A DNA stretch of 14,148 nucleotides from Aurantimonas sp036252795 (GCA_036252795.1 DASYHY010000101.1:1-14148); one strand, 5' to 3'. Counted from the first letter of the stretch, positions 1 to 10,605 are shown. A program made the numbers and translations. The notes: a model not told the origin generated them from the sequence alone.

Positions 1-1904
1 GCCGCCGGCTCGTGCGCCGCGTTCAGATAGACGACCGCCCGCTCGCTTTCGTCGTCCGCCGCACGTCGGGGCGCATAGACGGACATGCCGAGGAACCGCC
101 GGCCGCCGTCGTCCCAGTCGGCCTCGTCCATCGCCGCGCCGTCCTCGCGCAGCCATTCGACGTCGGGAACCGCGCCCCCATTCACGGCGGCGCCGGTGAG
201 GAAGCGGTCGGCGCTCAGCGCCGGGTGCTCGCGCCGCAGCCGGGCGAGCCGGGCGGTGAAGTCGATCAGCGCCTCGTCGGCCTTGTCCCAGTCCAGCCAG
301 GAGACCTCGTTGTCCTGGCAATAGGCATTGTTGTTGCCGCCCTGGGTGCGGCCGAACTCGTCGCCGGCGACGATCATCGGCGTGCCGCGGGCGACCAGCA
401 GCGTCGCCAGCAGTGCCCTGATGTCCCGGCCCCGCGCCTCGATGATGGCCGGATCGTCGGTCTCCCCCTCGACGCCGTTGTTCCAGGAGTGGTTGTCGTT
501 GTGGCCGTCGCAATTGTCCTCGCCATTCGCCTCGTTGTGCTTCTCGGCATACATGACGATGTCGGCGAGGGTGAAACCGTCATGGGCGGCGACATAGTTG
601 ACGCTCACCGACGGACGCCGACCCTCGCGGTCGTAGAGGTCGGCGGAACCGGCAAGCCGTGTGGCGAGCGCGCCGGTCATGAAGTCGGTGCCCTGCCAGA
701 ACTGGCGGACGTCGTCGCGGAAGCGGTCCTGCCATTCGAACCATGGCTTGGGGAAGCTGCCGACCTGGTAGCCGCCCGGCCCGACGTCCCAGGGCTCGGC
801 GACATGAATGCGGTCCTTCAGCAGCGGATCGCCCGCCAGCATCTTGAAGAACGGCGCTTCGGCGGAGAAGCCGCCGTCGACGCGGCCGAGCACGGTGGCG
901 AGATCGTAGCGGAAGCCGTCGATGCCGGTCGTTTCCACCCAGCGCTTCAGGACGTCGACGAACATCCGGGCGACCGGTTCCTTGTCCGTCGCCATCGTGT
1001 TGCCGGTGCCGGTATCGTTGAGCATGAAGGACGGCTCGCCCTCCGGATGGCGGTAGTAGAGCAGGTTGTCGAGGCCGCGATAGCAGATCGTGGGGCCGGT
1101 CTCGTCGCCCTCGCCGGAATGGTTGAAGACGACGTCGAGCAGCACGCGGATGCCGCGCTCGTGCAGCGCCTCGACCGTTCGGCGGATCTCGGCGAGCCCG
1201 CCGGGCGCCAGGCGCGGGTCCGGCGCCATGTGGGTGATGGGATTGTAGCCCCAGGCATTCGTCAGGTTGAAGTTGAGGAGGTGGCCCTCGTCGATCCAGG
1301 CGGCGAGCGGCATCAACTCCACCGTCTCGACGCCAATCCGCTCCAGATGGTCGAGGAGACAGGGCTCGGCGAGCGCCGCCACGGTGCCGCGGATCGCGGC
1401 GGGAACGTCGGGATGGCGCTGGGTGAAGGCGCGCACCTGCATCTCGTAGGTCAGGCCGGGCGGCGCGAAGGGCAGCGGCTCGGCGTCGCGCGCCAGATCC
1501 GTCACCACGGCCCTCGGCACGAAGGCCGCGCTGTCCAGTTCGCGCTCCGGCGGCGCGGTCAGGACCGGCTGGTAGACGAACGGCCGGTCGAGCTGGATCG
1601 CGTAGGGATCGACCAGGAGCTTGGAGTAGTCGAAGCGGTGGCCTTCTTCCGGCTGGTAGGGACCGACGGCGCGCAGCCCGTACCTTGCGCCGGCGGCCAG
1701 CCCCGGCACGAAACCGTAGCGCATGCCGCCATCGCGGCCGGGCAGGGGCAGCCTGTCGGTCTCCAGGTTGCCCGCCTCGTCGAATAGGCAGAGATGGATC
1801 GCCTCGGCGTTTTCCGAGTAGACGGCGAAATGCACGCCGTCCGCTTCGCTCGTGGCTCCGAGCGAGACCGGCCGGCCACGCTCGGCGGTGATGTCGTAGG
1901 TCAT
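1..1904 (-). CDS. glgX: Glycogen debranching enzyme GlgX, isoamylase-type GH13 (3' end outside window)
   Basis: GlgX hydrolyses alpha-1,6 branch points of glycogen, mainly the short limit branches left by phosphorylase, in the cytoplasm. The 634 visible residues start MTYDITAERG. An N-terminal CBM48-like region (about residues 10-105) contains GHRFDYSKLLVDPYA. The GH13 catalytic domain follows with all four conserved regions: DVVFNHSGEGD (258-267), GFRYDLA with nucleophile Asp334, HVAEPWD with acid/base Glu370, and NYVAAHDGFT with His441-Asp442. GNNNAYCQDNEVSWLDW (about 523-539) is typical of the GlgX/isoamylase group. The frame stays open to the left edge, so the stop and probably a few tens of residues are missing. 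The ATG lies 16 bp after the pgm stop with only a weak AAGGCGA upstream, so it is probably translated from the same message as pgm. The family assignment is secure. GlgX versus the close relative TreX cannot be settled by reading, but the context favours GlgX. Confidence 0.95.
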   Translation of the reverse strand, partial: MTYDITAERGRPVSLGATSEADGVHFAVYSENAEAIHLCLFDEAGNLETDRLPLPGRDGGMRYGFVPGLAAGARYGLRAVGPYQPEEGHRFDYSKLLVDPYAIQLDRPFVYQPVLTAPPERELDSAAFVPRAVVTDLARDAEPLPFAPPGLTYEMQVRAFTQRHPDVPAAIRGTVAALAEPCLLDHLERIGVETVELMPLAAWIDEGHLLNFNLTNAWGYNPITHMAPDPRLAPGGLAEIRRTVEALHERGIRVLLDVVFNHSGEGDETGPTICYRGLDNLLYYRHPEGEPSFMLNDTGTGNTMATDKEPVARMFVDVLKRWVETTGIDGFRYDLATVLGRVDGGFSAEAPFFKMLAGDPLLKDRIHVAEPWDVGPGGYQVGSFPKPWFEWQDRFRDDVRQFWQGTDFMTGALATRLAGSADLYDREGRRPSVSVNYVAAHDGFTLADIVMYAEKHNEANGEDNCDGHNDNHSWNNGVEGETDDPAIIEARGRDIRALLATLLVARGTPMIVAGDEFGRTQGGNNNAYCQDNEVSWLDWDKADEALIDFTARLARLRREHPALSADRFLTGAAVNGGAVPDVEWLREDGAAMDEADWDDGGRRFLGMSVYAPRRAADDESERAVVYLNAAHEPA

Positions 1905-1920
1905 TGCGTCGCTGTCGCCT

Positions 1921-3549
1921 TCAGGTGATGACGTCGGGGCTGGTCCGGCCCGTTCGCTTCCTGATCTCGCCGATCGCGTCGGCCGTCTCGACCAGCTCCT
2001 TCAATGCTGCTTCCGGCGCCATCGCGTGCCGCGCCGGGTCCTTCTCGTAGCGCTCGATATAGACCCGCAGCGTCGCCCCCTTGGTGCCGGTCCCGGACAG
2101 GCGGTAGACGATGCGCGAGCCGCCGGAGAAGACGATGCGGATGCCCTGGCCGGTGGCAACGGAGCCGTCGACCGGGTCCTTGTAGGAAAAGTCGTCGGCC
2201 TCCGAGACGACCAGCGTGCCGAAGCGCTGTCCGGCCATCGAGGCGAGCCTGTCGTGCAGCGATTCCATCAGACCCTCGGCCGCGCCCGCATCGATCTCCT
2301 CGTAGTCGTGGCGCTGGTAGAAGGTGCGGCCGAACTCGGCCCAGTGGCTCTCGACGACGTCCCGCACGCTCTCGCGCCGGGCCGCCAGGATGTTCAGCCA
2401 GAGCAGCACCGCCCAGAGCCCGTCCTTCTCGCGCACGTGGTCGGAGCCGGTGCCGGCGCTTTCCTCGCCGCAGATCGTCACCTTGCCGGCGTCGAGCAGC
2501 GTGCCGAAGAACTTCCAGCCGGTGGGGGTCTCGTAGAGGCCGATGCCGCGCTTCTCGGCGACGCGGTCGGCCGCCTGGCTGGTCGGCATCGAGCGCGCGA
2601 TCCCGGCGATGCCGCCGGCATAGCCGGGGGCGAGATGGGCGTTGGCCGCGAGGATCGCGAGCGAGTCGGAAGGCGAGACGACGATGCCCTTCCCGACGAT
2701 CAGGTTGCGGTCGCCGTCACCGTCCGAGGCCGCCCCGAAATCCGGCCCGTCCGGCGCCATCATCTCCTGGATCAGTTCTGCGGCGTGCACGGCGTTGGGG
2801 TCGGGATGGCCGCCGCCGAAATCCGGCAGCGGCACGCCGTTGATCACCGTGCCGCGCGGCGCGCCGAGGCGGTTCTCCAGGATCTCTCGTGCATAGGGCC
2901 CGGTCACCGCATGCATGGCATCGAAGCGCAGCCGGAAGCCCGAGGCGACGAGGTCGCGGATCAGGGAAAAGTCGAACAGGCTCTCCATCAGCGCGGCATA
3001 GTCGGCGACCGGGTCCACCACCTCGACGACCATGTCGCCGAGCCGGCTCTCGCCGATGCGCGAGATGTCGGGCGCGGTCTCGGTCCAGACGCGATAGCGC
3101 GTCATGCTCGACGCCTTGGCGAAGATCGTCTCGGTGATGCGCTCGGGCGCCGGGCCGCCATTGGCGATGTTGTACTTGATGCCGAAATCGCCGTTCGGCC
3201 CACCCGGATTGTGGCTCGCCGAAAGGATGATGCCGCCCGTGGCCTGGCGCAGGCGGATGAGGTGCGAGGCCGCCGGCGTCGACAGGAGGCCGCCCCGCCC
3301 GACGACGACGCGGCCGTAGCCGTTGGCCGCCGCCATGCGGATCGCCAGGAGGATCACCTCCCGGTTGTAGAACCGGCCATCTCCGCCGATCACCAGCGTG
3401 CCGCCGTCTCCGGAAGCGGCGGCGTCGAAGATCGCCTGCAGGAAGTTGGCCGCGTAGTGCGGCTGCTGGAAATGCGGCACCTTCTTGCGCAGGCCCGATG
3501 TGCCTGGCTTCTGGTCGTCATACGGCGTGGTGGCGATCGTCTCGATCAT
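1921..3549 (-). CDS. pgm: Phosphoglucomutase (alpha-D-glucose type)
   Basis: Pgm interconverts glucose-1-phosphate and glucose-6-phosphate. It links GlgC and GlgP to central metabolism and supplies glucose-1-P for nucleotide sugars. The 542-residue length is normal for the family. Visible motifs in order are TTPYDDQKPGTSGLRKKVP near the N-terminus, the phosphoserine loop LSASHNPGG with Ser112, the metal-binding loop SDGDGDRN (275-282), the sugar-binding loop CGEESAGTGSDH (360-371) and the phosphate-binding loop RLSGTGTKG (483-491). All catalytic elements look intact. The ATG at 3549 is nine bases after the glgA stop, and the N-terminus matches the usual family start. The nearest purine-rich stretch (GAGAG) lies inside the last codons of glgA, which suggests coupled translation. 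In related Hyphomicrobiales pgm also sits directly after glgA. There it affects surface polysaccharides as well as glycogen, which is known for the family and not shown by this sequence. Confidence 0.97.
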   Translation of the reverse strand: MIETIATTPYDDQKPGTSGLRKKVPHFQQPHYAANFLQAIFDAAASGDGGTLVIGGDGRFYNREVILLAIRMAAANGYGRVVVGRGGLLSTPAASHLIRLRQATGGIILSASHNPGGPNGDFGIKYNIANGGPAPERITETIFAKASSMTRYRVWTETAPDISRIGESRLGDMVVEVVDPVADYAALMESLFDFSLIRDLVASGFRLRFDAMHAVTGPYAREILENRLGAPRGTVINGVPLPDFGGGHPDPNAVHAAELIQEMMAPDGPDFGAASDGDGDRNLIVGKGIVVSPSDSLAILAANAHLAPGYAGGIAGIARSMPTSQAADRVAEKRGIGLYETPTGWKFFGTLLDAGKVTICGEESAGTGSDHVREKDGLWAVLLWLNILAARRESVRDVVESHWAEFGRTFYQRHDYEEIDAGAAEGLMESLHDRLASMAGQRFGTLVVSEADDFSYKDPVDGSVATGQGIRIVFSGGSRIVYRLSGTGTKGATLRVYIERYEKDPARHAMAPEAALKELVETADAIGEIRKRTGRTSPDVIT

Positions 3550-3558
3550 GGTGTCAGT

Positions 3559-5001
3559 CTACTCTCTCGTGAGATCGCGGAAGAGATCGGCATAGATCCG
3601 GGCGCTGGCGCGCCAGGACACGTCCGCGTTCATGGCCGAAACCTGCATGCTTCGCCAGAGCTTTGGCTGCTTGTGGAGCCGCAGCGTGCGGTCGACCCCG
3701 TCGAGTAGCGCTGCCTCGGTCGGGGTGCCGAAGACCACGCCGGTCGCGACGCCGGCGGTCACGGCGGCATGGTTCGCGTCGATCACCGTGTCGGCGAGGC
3801 CGCCGACCTTGGCGACGACGGGGATGCAGCCATAGCGCAGCCCGTAGAGCTGGGTCAGGCCGCAGGGCTCGAAGCGGGAAGGGATGAGGATGGCGTCGGC
3901 GCCTGCCTGGACGCGGTGCGACAGCACCTCGTCGTAGCCGATCCGCACGCCCACGCGATCGGGATGCCGGGCGTGGGCGGCAAGGAACTGCCCCTCGATC
4001 ATCGGCTCGCCGGAGCCGACGATCACCAGCCGGGCACCGCGATCCACGATCTCGTCGCAGGCTTCGGCGACGAGATCGAGCCCCTTCTGCCAGGTCAGCC
4101 GGCTGACCACGACGAGGATCGGCCCGTCCTCGCGCCGCAAGCCGAACTCGCCCTCGACGGCCCGCTTGTTGTGAGCCCGCATTTTCAGCGACCGCCGGCC
4201 ATAGGTGCTGGCAATCGCCGGGTCGGCCTGCGGATCCCATACCGTCGTGTCGATGCCGTTGACGATCCCCACCAGCTGCTTGCCGCGGCCGCGCAGCAGC
4301 CCGTCGAGCCCCATGCCGCCGCCCGGCGTCAGGATCTCCTCGGCATAGGTGGGGCTGACCGTGGTGACGAGATCGGCCGCGTGGAGGCCGCCCTTCAGGT
4401 AGCCGACATTGCCGTAATACTCGACGCCCTCGATCGACCAGGCGGCGGGCGGCAGATCGAGCTGGTCGAAGACCGGGCTCGGGTAGCTGCCCTGGAAGGC
4501 GAGGTTGTGGATCGTCACCACCGTTTTCGGCCGCGGCCGGTTCGACACGGAAAGGTACACGGGTGTCAGTGCCGCCTGCCAGTCATGCGCCTGGACGATG
4601 TCCGGCGAAAAGCCGGGGATGGCACCCTGGGCGATGGCGGCGCCGGCCTTCGACAGGGCGGCGAAGCGCGCCCAGTTGTCCGGATGGTCGAAGCCGCCGG
4701 ACGTCACGTAGGGTCCGCCCGAGCGGTCGTAGAGATGCGGCGCGTCGAGGACGAGCAGGTCGAGGTCGCCGCGCCGTGCGCCGAGCACCACGGCCGGCCC
4801 GCCGAACAGGTCCTCGAAGCGGCAGAGCGCGTTGCCGGCGACGACCTGGCGCATCACGTCGGGATAGCCGGGCATCAGGGTCCGCACCGCGATCCCGTGC
4901 TCGGCGAGTGCCAGCGGCAGCGCCCCGGTCACGTCGGCGAGGCCGCCCGTCTTGATCAGCGGGAAAACCTCCGACGCCACGGAGAGCAGGCTGAGGCTCA
5001 T
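3559..5001 (-). CDS. glgA: Glycogen synthase, ADP-glucose-dependent (GT5)
   Basis: GlgA transfers glucose from ADP-glucose to the non-reducing end of an alpha-1,4-glucan. The protein has 480 residues, the normal bacterial length, and starts MSLSLLSVASEVFPLIKTGG. The KTGGLADV loop (17-24) binds ADP-glucose. HDWQAALTPVYL (139-150) and TIHNLAFQG (163-171) are typical of the N-terminal Rossmann domain. The C-terminal GT-B domain has SRLTWQKGLDL (300-310) and the catalytic signature SRFEPCGLTQLYGLRYG (375-391) with Glu378. The same frame is open upstream to about 5175, but that extra part reads through the end of glgC in another frame and resembles nothing in GlgA, so I start at the ATG at 5001. 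This ATG overlaps the glgC stop as TGATG. No good Shine-Dalgarno is visible, so translation probably depends on ribosomes finishing glgC. Confidence 0.97.
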   Translation of the reverse strand: MSLSLLSVASEVFPLIKTGGLADVTGALPLALAEHGIAVRTLMPGYPDVMRQVVAGNALCRFEDLFGGPAVVLGARRGDLDLLVLDAPHLYDRSGGPYVTSGGFDHPDNWARFAALSKAGAAIAQGAIPGFSPDIVQAHDWQAALTPVYLSVSNRPRPKTVVTIHNLAFQGSYPSPVFDQLDLPPAAWSIEGVEYYGNVGYLKGGLHAADLVTTVSPTYAEEILTPGGGMGLDGLLRGRGKQLVGIVNGIDTTVWDPQADPAIASTYGRRSLKMRAHNKRAVEGEFGLRREDGPILVVVSRLTWQKGLDLVAEACDEIVDRGARLVIVGSGEPMIEGQFLAAHARHPDRVGVRIGYDEVLSHRVQAGADAILIPSRFEPCGLTQLYGLRYGCIPVVAKVGGLADTVIDANHAAVTAGVATGVVFGTPTEAALLDGVDRTLRLHKQPKLWRSMQVSAMNADVSWRASARIYADLFRDLTRE

Positions 5002-6272
5002 CAGTAGGACAGCCTGTCGATCATCGGCTTGGTGACCAGGCAGATGCCGCTCTCGGTGCGGCGGAAGCGCTTGGCGTCCAGCTCGGGGTCCTCCCCGATC
5101 ACCAGCCCGTCCGGGATGTGCACCGCTCGATCGATCACCGCCTTGGTGATGCGCGTGTGACGGCCGATATGGCACTGCGGCAGCACCACCGCATGATCGA
5201 GCATCGAGTAGGATCGCTGCCGCACGCCGGTGAACAGCAGCGAGCGCCGCAGCTGGCCGCCGGATATGATGCAGTCGCCGGCGACGAGCGAGGAGACCGC
5301 CGATCCGCGCCGGCCCTCTTCGTCATGCACGAATTTCGCCGGGGGGACGGTCTCGGCGTAGGTCCAGATCGGCCAGTCGCGGTCGTAGATGTCGAGCGGC
5401 GGGATGATGTCGGTCAGGTCGATATTGGCCTGCCAGTAGGCGTCGACGGTGCCGACGTCGCGCCAGTAGGCCTCGTTGTCCGGCTCGTTCGCCGATCGGA
5501 CCACGGAGCGGTTGAAGCGATGCGCATAGGCGACGCCGTGGCGCACGATATGCGGGATGATGTCCTTGCCGAAATCGCGGTTGGAGGTGCTGTCGGCCGC
5601 GTCCCGGCGCAGCTGGTCCATCAGGAAATGCGTCTCGAAGACGTAGATGCCCATCGAGGCCAGCGCCGTGTCCGGCCGGCCGGGAATCGCCGGCGGGTCG
5701 GCCGGCTTCTCGACGAAATCGGTGATGCGGTCCTTCTCGTCGACATGCATGACGCCGAAGCCGCTCGCCTCCATGCGCGGCACTTCCAGGCAGCCGACGG
5801 TCACGTCGGCCTTGGAGTCCACGTGCTGCTGCAGCATGAACTCGTAGTCCATCTTGTAGATGTGGTCCCCGGCCAGGATCACGATGTAGCGCGGCGCGTA
5901 GTCCTCGATGATGTCGATGTTCTGGTACACCGCGTCGGCGGTGCCGGCATACCACTGGTCTTCCGAGACGCGCTGGCTCGCCGGCAGGATGTCGAAGCTC
6001 TCGTTGCGGCCCGGGCGCAGGAAGTTCCAGCCGTTCTGCAGGTGCCGGATCAGGCTGTGGGCCTTGTACTGCGTCGCCACGCCGATGCGCCTGATGCCGG
6101 AATTGATGGCGTTCGACAGCGCGAAGTCGATGATCCGCGTCTTGCCGCCGAAGAAGACCGCGGGCTTGGCGCGCGTATCGGTGAGTTCCAGCAGCCGGCT
6201 GCCGCGGCCGCCGGCCAGGACATAGGCCATCGTGTCACGCGCCAGCGGTGCGATGCGTCTGTTCTCGGGCAT
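5001..6272 (-). CDS. glgC: Glucose-1-phosphate adenylyltransferase (ADP-glucose pyrophosphorylase)
   Basis: GlgC makes ADP-glucose from glucose-1-phosphate and ATP, the committed step of bacterial glycogen synthesis. With the chosen start it has 423 residues. Motifs include YVLAGGRGSRLLELT (17-31), KPAVFFGGKTRIIDFALSN (36-54), WYAGTADAVYQN (108-119), AGDHIYKMDYE (134-144) with a conserved Asp142, the glucose-1-P loop DFVEKP (185-190, Lys189) and GIYVFET (209-215). A C-terminal left-handed beta-helix region follows from about residue 320. The ATG at 6272 is preceded by GGAGG with six-base spacing. An in-frame ATG at 6311 would add 13 residues but has no comparable ribosome-binding site. GlgC of Agrobacterium/Rhizobium is known to be activated by fructose-6-phosphate and pyruvate, and by resemblance this enzyme probably is too. 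That would connect it with pgi in the same cluster. Confidence 0.97.
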   Translation of the reverse strand: MPENRRIAPLARDTMAYVLAGGRGSRLLELTDTRAKPAVFFGGKTRIIDFALSNAINSGIRRIGVATQYKAHSLIRHLQNGWNFLRPGRNESFDILPASQRVSEDQWYAGTADAVYQNIDIIEDYAPRYIVILAGDHIYKMDYEFMLQQHVDSKADVTVGCLEVPRMEASGFGVMHVDEKDRITDFVEKPADPPAIPGRPDTALASMGIYVFETHFLMDQLRRDAADSTSNRDFGKDIIPHIVRHGVAYAHRFNRSVVRSANEPDNEAYWRDVGTVDAYWQANIDLTDIIPPLDIYDRDWPIWTYAETVPPAKFVHDEEGRRGSAVSSLVAGDCIISGGQLRRSLLFTGVRQRSYSMLDHAVVLPQCHIGRHTRITKAVIDRAVHIPDGLVIGEDPELDAKRFRRTESGICLVTKPMIDRLSY

Positions 6273-6278
6273 TGCGTT

Positions 6279-6283
6279 CCTCC
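6279..6283 (-). promoter_or_regulatory. Ribosome-binding site of glgC
   Basis: On the minus strand GGAGG stands six bases before the ATG at 6272 (GGAGGAACGCAATG). It is the strongest Shine-Dalgarno in the cluster and decides the glgC start over the in-frame ATG at 6311. The G run just 5' of it pairs with an upstream C run in a potential hairpin. Confidence 0.85.
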
Positions 6284-6300
6284 CCACGGCGGCGGTGGGG
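6282..6300 (-). promoter_or_regulatory. Potential hairpin overlapping the glgC Shine-Dalgarno
   Basis: Read on the minus strand, CCCCAC pairs with GTGGGG across a seven-base GC-only loop. The 3' arm shares its last two G residues with the glgC GGAGG. If formed, the stem would partly hide the ribosome-binding site. The pairing is seen in the sequence, but any regulatory role is inference. Confidence 0.4.
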
Positions 6301-6323
6301 GCCCCGTGCATTGCGCTCGCCGA

Positions 6324-6356
6324 AGATCATCACGATGCCGCCCCCGCTCATGATCT
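6324..6356 (-). repeat. Inverted repeat AGATCAT/ATGATCT in the glgP-glgC gap
   Basis: Perfect seven-base arms (6324-6330 and 6350-6356) are separated by 19 bases. They could form a stem in the mRNA or be a protein-binding site. The long loop and short arms make chance plausible in a sequence of this kind. Confidence 0.35.
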
Positions 6357-6403
6357 GTCGTGTCCCCACGCGCCAGTGGGAACGAGATAGCGCCCGCCGC
6401 GCA

Positions 6404-6418
6404 GGCGGCTACGCCGCC
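6404..6418 (-). repeat. Short GC stem-loop after glgP
   Basis: GGCGGC and GCCGCC flank a three-base loop 33 bases past the glgP stop codon. No T run follows on the transcribed strand, so it could be a 3' stabilising hairpin but is not a convincing terminator. GC-rich DNA produces such stems easily. Confidence 0.35.
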
Positions 6419-6451
6419 AGCGCCGCGAGCGGGTCGAAAGTGGCGATGGTT

Positions 6452-8952
<2,501 letters not shown>

Positions 8953-8953
<1 letters not shown>

Positions 8954-10593
8954 CAGATACCTCTCATTTTCCGGATGGCTTCGACGAGGCCCGCGGTCGA
9001 GCCGTCGCGGCCGTCTGCCGCCGCCTCGCCGGTCATGACCGGGACCAGCCCGCCGGCAAGTTCCTTGCCGAGTTCCACGCCCCACTGGTCGAAGGCGTTG
9101 ATCCCGAAGAGCTGGGCTTCGACGAAGACGCGATGCTCGTAGAGCGCGATGAGCCGGCCGAGCATGGCCGGGTCCAGTTGCGGATAGAGGATGGTGACGG
9201 AGGGTCGGTTGCCGGGGAATACCCTGTGCGGCGCCAGCCGCTCTGCCTCGGCCGGCGACTTGCCGGCATCGAGAAGCTGCCGGCGCGCCTCTTCCAGGTC
9301 GCGGCCGCGCATCAGCGCCTCGCTCTGCGCCAGGCAGTTGGCCAGCAGCAGGTCCTGATGAACGCGCATCGAAGCCGGCTCCTGGGAGATGGCGCCGATC
9401 AGGAACTCCACGGGCACCACATCCGTGCCCTGGTGCAGCAGCTGGAAGAAGGCGTGCTGGCTGTTGGTGCCCGGCTCGCCCCAGACCACCGGACCGGCGA
9501 TTGGCACGGGCTCGCCATCCAGCCCGACGCGCTTGCCGTTCGATTCCATGTCGAGCTGCTGCAGATAGGCCGGGAAGCGCGACAGCCGCTGGTCGTAGGG
9601 AATGATCGCCCGGGCCGGATAGCCGCACAGCGCGCGGTGCCAGTAGCCGACGAGACCGAGCAGCACCGGCAGGTTGGCCTCGAGCGGCGCCGTCAGGAAA
9701 TGCTGGTCGATGTCGCGGCCGCCGGCGAGGAAGGCGCGGAACCGCACGCTTCCGATGGCCAGCATCAGCGGCAGGCCGATCGCCGACCAGAGCGAATAGC
9801 GCCCGCCGACCCAGTCCCAGAAGCCGAAGACGCGGTCCTCGGCGATGCCGAAATCCGCCACCTTGTCGAGCGCGGTCGACACCGCGGCGAAGTGTGAGCG
9901 CACCGCATCCTCGCCGAGCGCCCCCGCGAGCCATTCCCGGGCGGTCGCCGCGTTGGTCATTGTCTCGATGGTGGTGAAGGTCTTGGACGCGACGATGACC
10001 AGCGTCGTCTCGGGATCAAGCTTCGCCAGCGTCTCGGCGATATGCGCGCCGTCGACATTCGAGACGAAATGCGTGCGCGGCCCGTCGTGATAGGGCGAAA
10101 GCGCCAGCGTCGCCATCGCCGGACCGAGGTCGGAGCCGCCGATGCCGATATTGACGACGTCGGTGATGTTCCTGTCGGTCGCCCCGCGCAGCTCGCCGTT
10201 GCGGACCCGCTCGGCGAAGGCGGTCATCGCCTTCAGGACATCCTCGACGGCACCGCTGACGGGATTCCCCTCGGTGCGGTAGCCGTCCTTCGGCTCGCCC
10301 CGCAGGGCGACATGCAGCACGGCGCGGCCTTCCGTCTCGTTGATCCGCGCACCGGAGAACATCGCGTCGCGCCTCGCCTCGATGGACCGGAAACGGGCGA
10401 GGTCGAGAAGCGCCTGCAGCGCGGCTGCGTCGAGAGCGGTCTTCGAGAAGTCGAGCAGCAGGTCGCCGTGACGCGCCGAGAACCGCGCGAAGCGGTCCGG
10501 ATCGGCGGCGAACAGGGCGCGGGGGCCCATCTGCTTCGCGGCAGAGGCCATGGCCGCAAGATCCGCCTCGGGGCGGGTTGGATCTCTCGTCAT
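8953..10593 (-). CDS. pgi: Glucose-6-phosphate isomerase
   Basis: Pgi interconverts fructose-6-phosphate and glucose-6-phosphate in the cytoplasm. The 546-residue length is standard. Visible features are the phosphate-binding segment NIGIGGSDLGPAM (148-160), SKTFTTIETM (203-212), signature 1 DRVFGFWDWVGGRYS (253-267), WGEPGTNSQHAFFQLLHQGT (371-390) with catalytic Glu373 and His387, and the C-terminal signature around FGINAFDQWGVELGKELAGG (496-515) with catalytic Lys510. The ATG at 10593 follows AGGAG with seven-base spacing and gives the usual N-terminus. The stop overlaps the glgP start as TGATG. Pgi is the first gene of the glycogen cluster and supplies hexose-6-P for GlgC via Pgm. Its substrate fructose-6-P is also a known activator of Rhizobium-type GlgC. 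Physical coupling with glgP is less usual than the other gene pairings in this window. Confidence 0.97.
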
Positions 10594-10600
10594 CCACAGG

Positions 10601-10605
10601 CTCCT
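10601..10605 (-). promoter_or_regulatory. Ribosome-binding site of pgi
   Basis: AGGAG on the minus strand stands seven bases before the ATG at 10593, and no other in-frame start nearby has such a site. It supports that start. Confidence 0.75.

Larger units (their letters stand above)
6273..6451 (-). other. Non-coding glgP-glgC gap with several potential stem-loops, at the usual glgB position
   Basis: This 179-bp stretch is the only sizeable gap inside the glycogen cluster. No conserved protein segment is readable in any frame. By eye it contains four inverted repeats on the transcribed strand: a six-base-pair stem with three-base loop (6404-6418), a stem of about seven base pairs with one G-U pair (6364-6382 region), a seven-base-pair stem with a long loop (6324-6356), and a CCCCAC/GTGGGG hairpin that reaches into the glgC ribosome-binding site (6282-6300). 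None is followed by a run of T, so a simple terminator is unlikely. It may serve for processing, stability or translational control. Branching enzyme glgB normally occupies this position in Rhizobium and Agrobacterium, and I see no recognisable remnant of it. Confidence 0.6.

Noticed and set aside
12..3708. Long plus-strand open frames opposite glgX (12-1787) and pgm (2026-3708)
   Set aside because: Both mirror the codon pattern of well-supported minus-strand genes and carry no recognisable domain.
3559..5175. GlgA with a 58-residue N-terminal extension starting near 5175
   Set aside because: The extension is an out-of-frame reading of the glgC 3' end. The internal ATG at 5001 gives the exact family N-terminus.
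3769..6353. Plus-strand open frames opposite glgA (3769-5007) and glgC (5118-6353)
   Set aside because: These are antisense shadows with the same Arg/Val/Asp/His-rich composition. They contain no conserved motifs.
6364..6382. Hairpin UUCCCAC/GUGGGGA considered as a terminator after glgP
   Set aside because: There is no T run after it and glgC follows in the same direction without a visible promoter. It is mentioned only as part of the structured gap.
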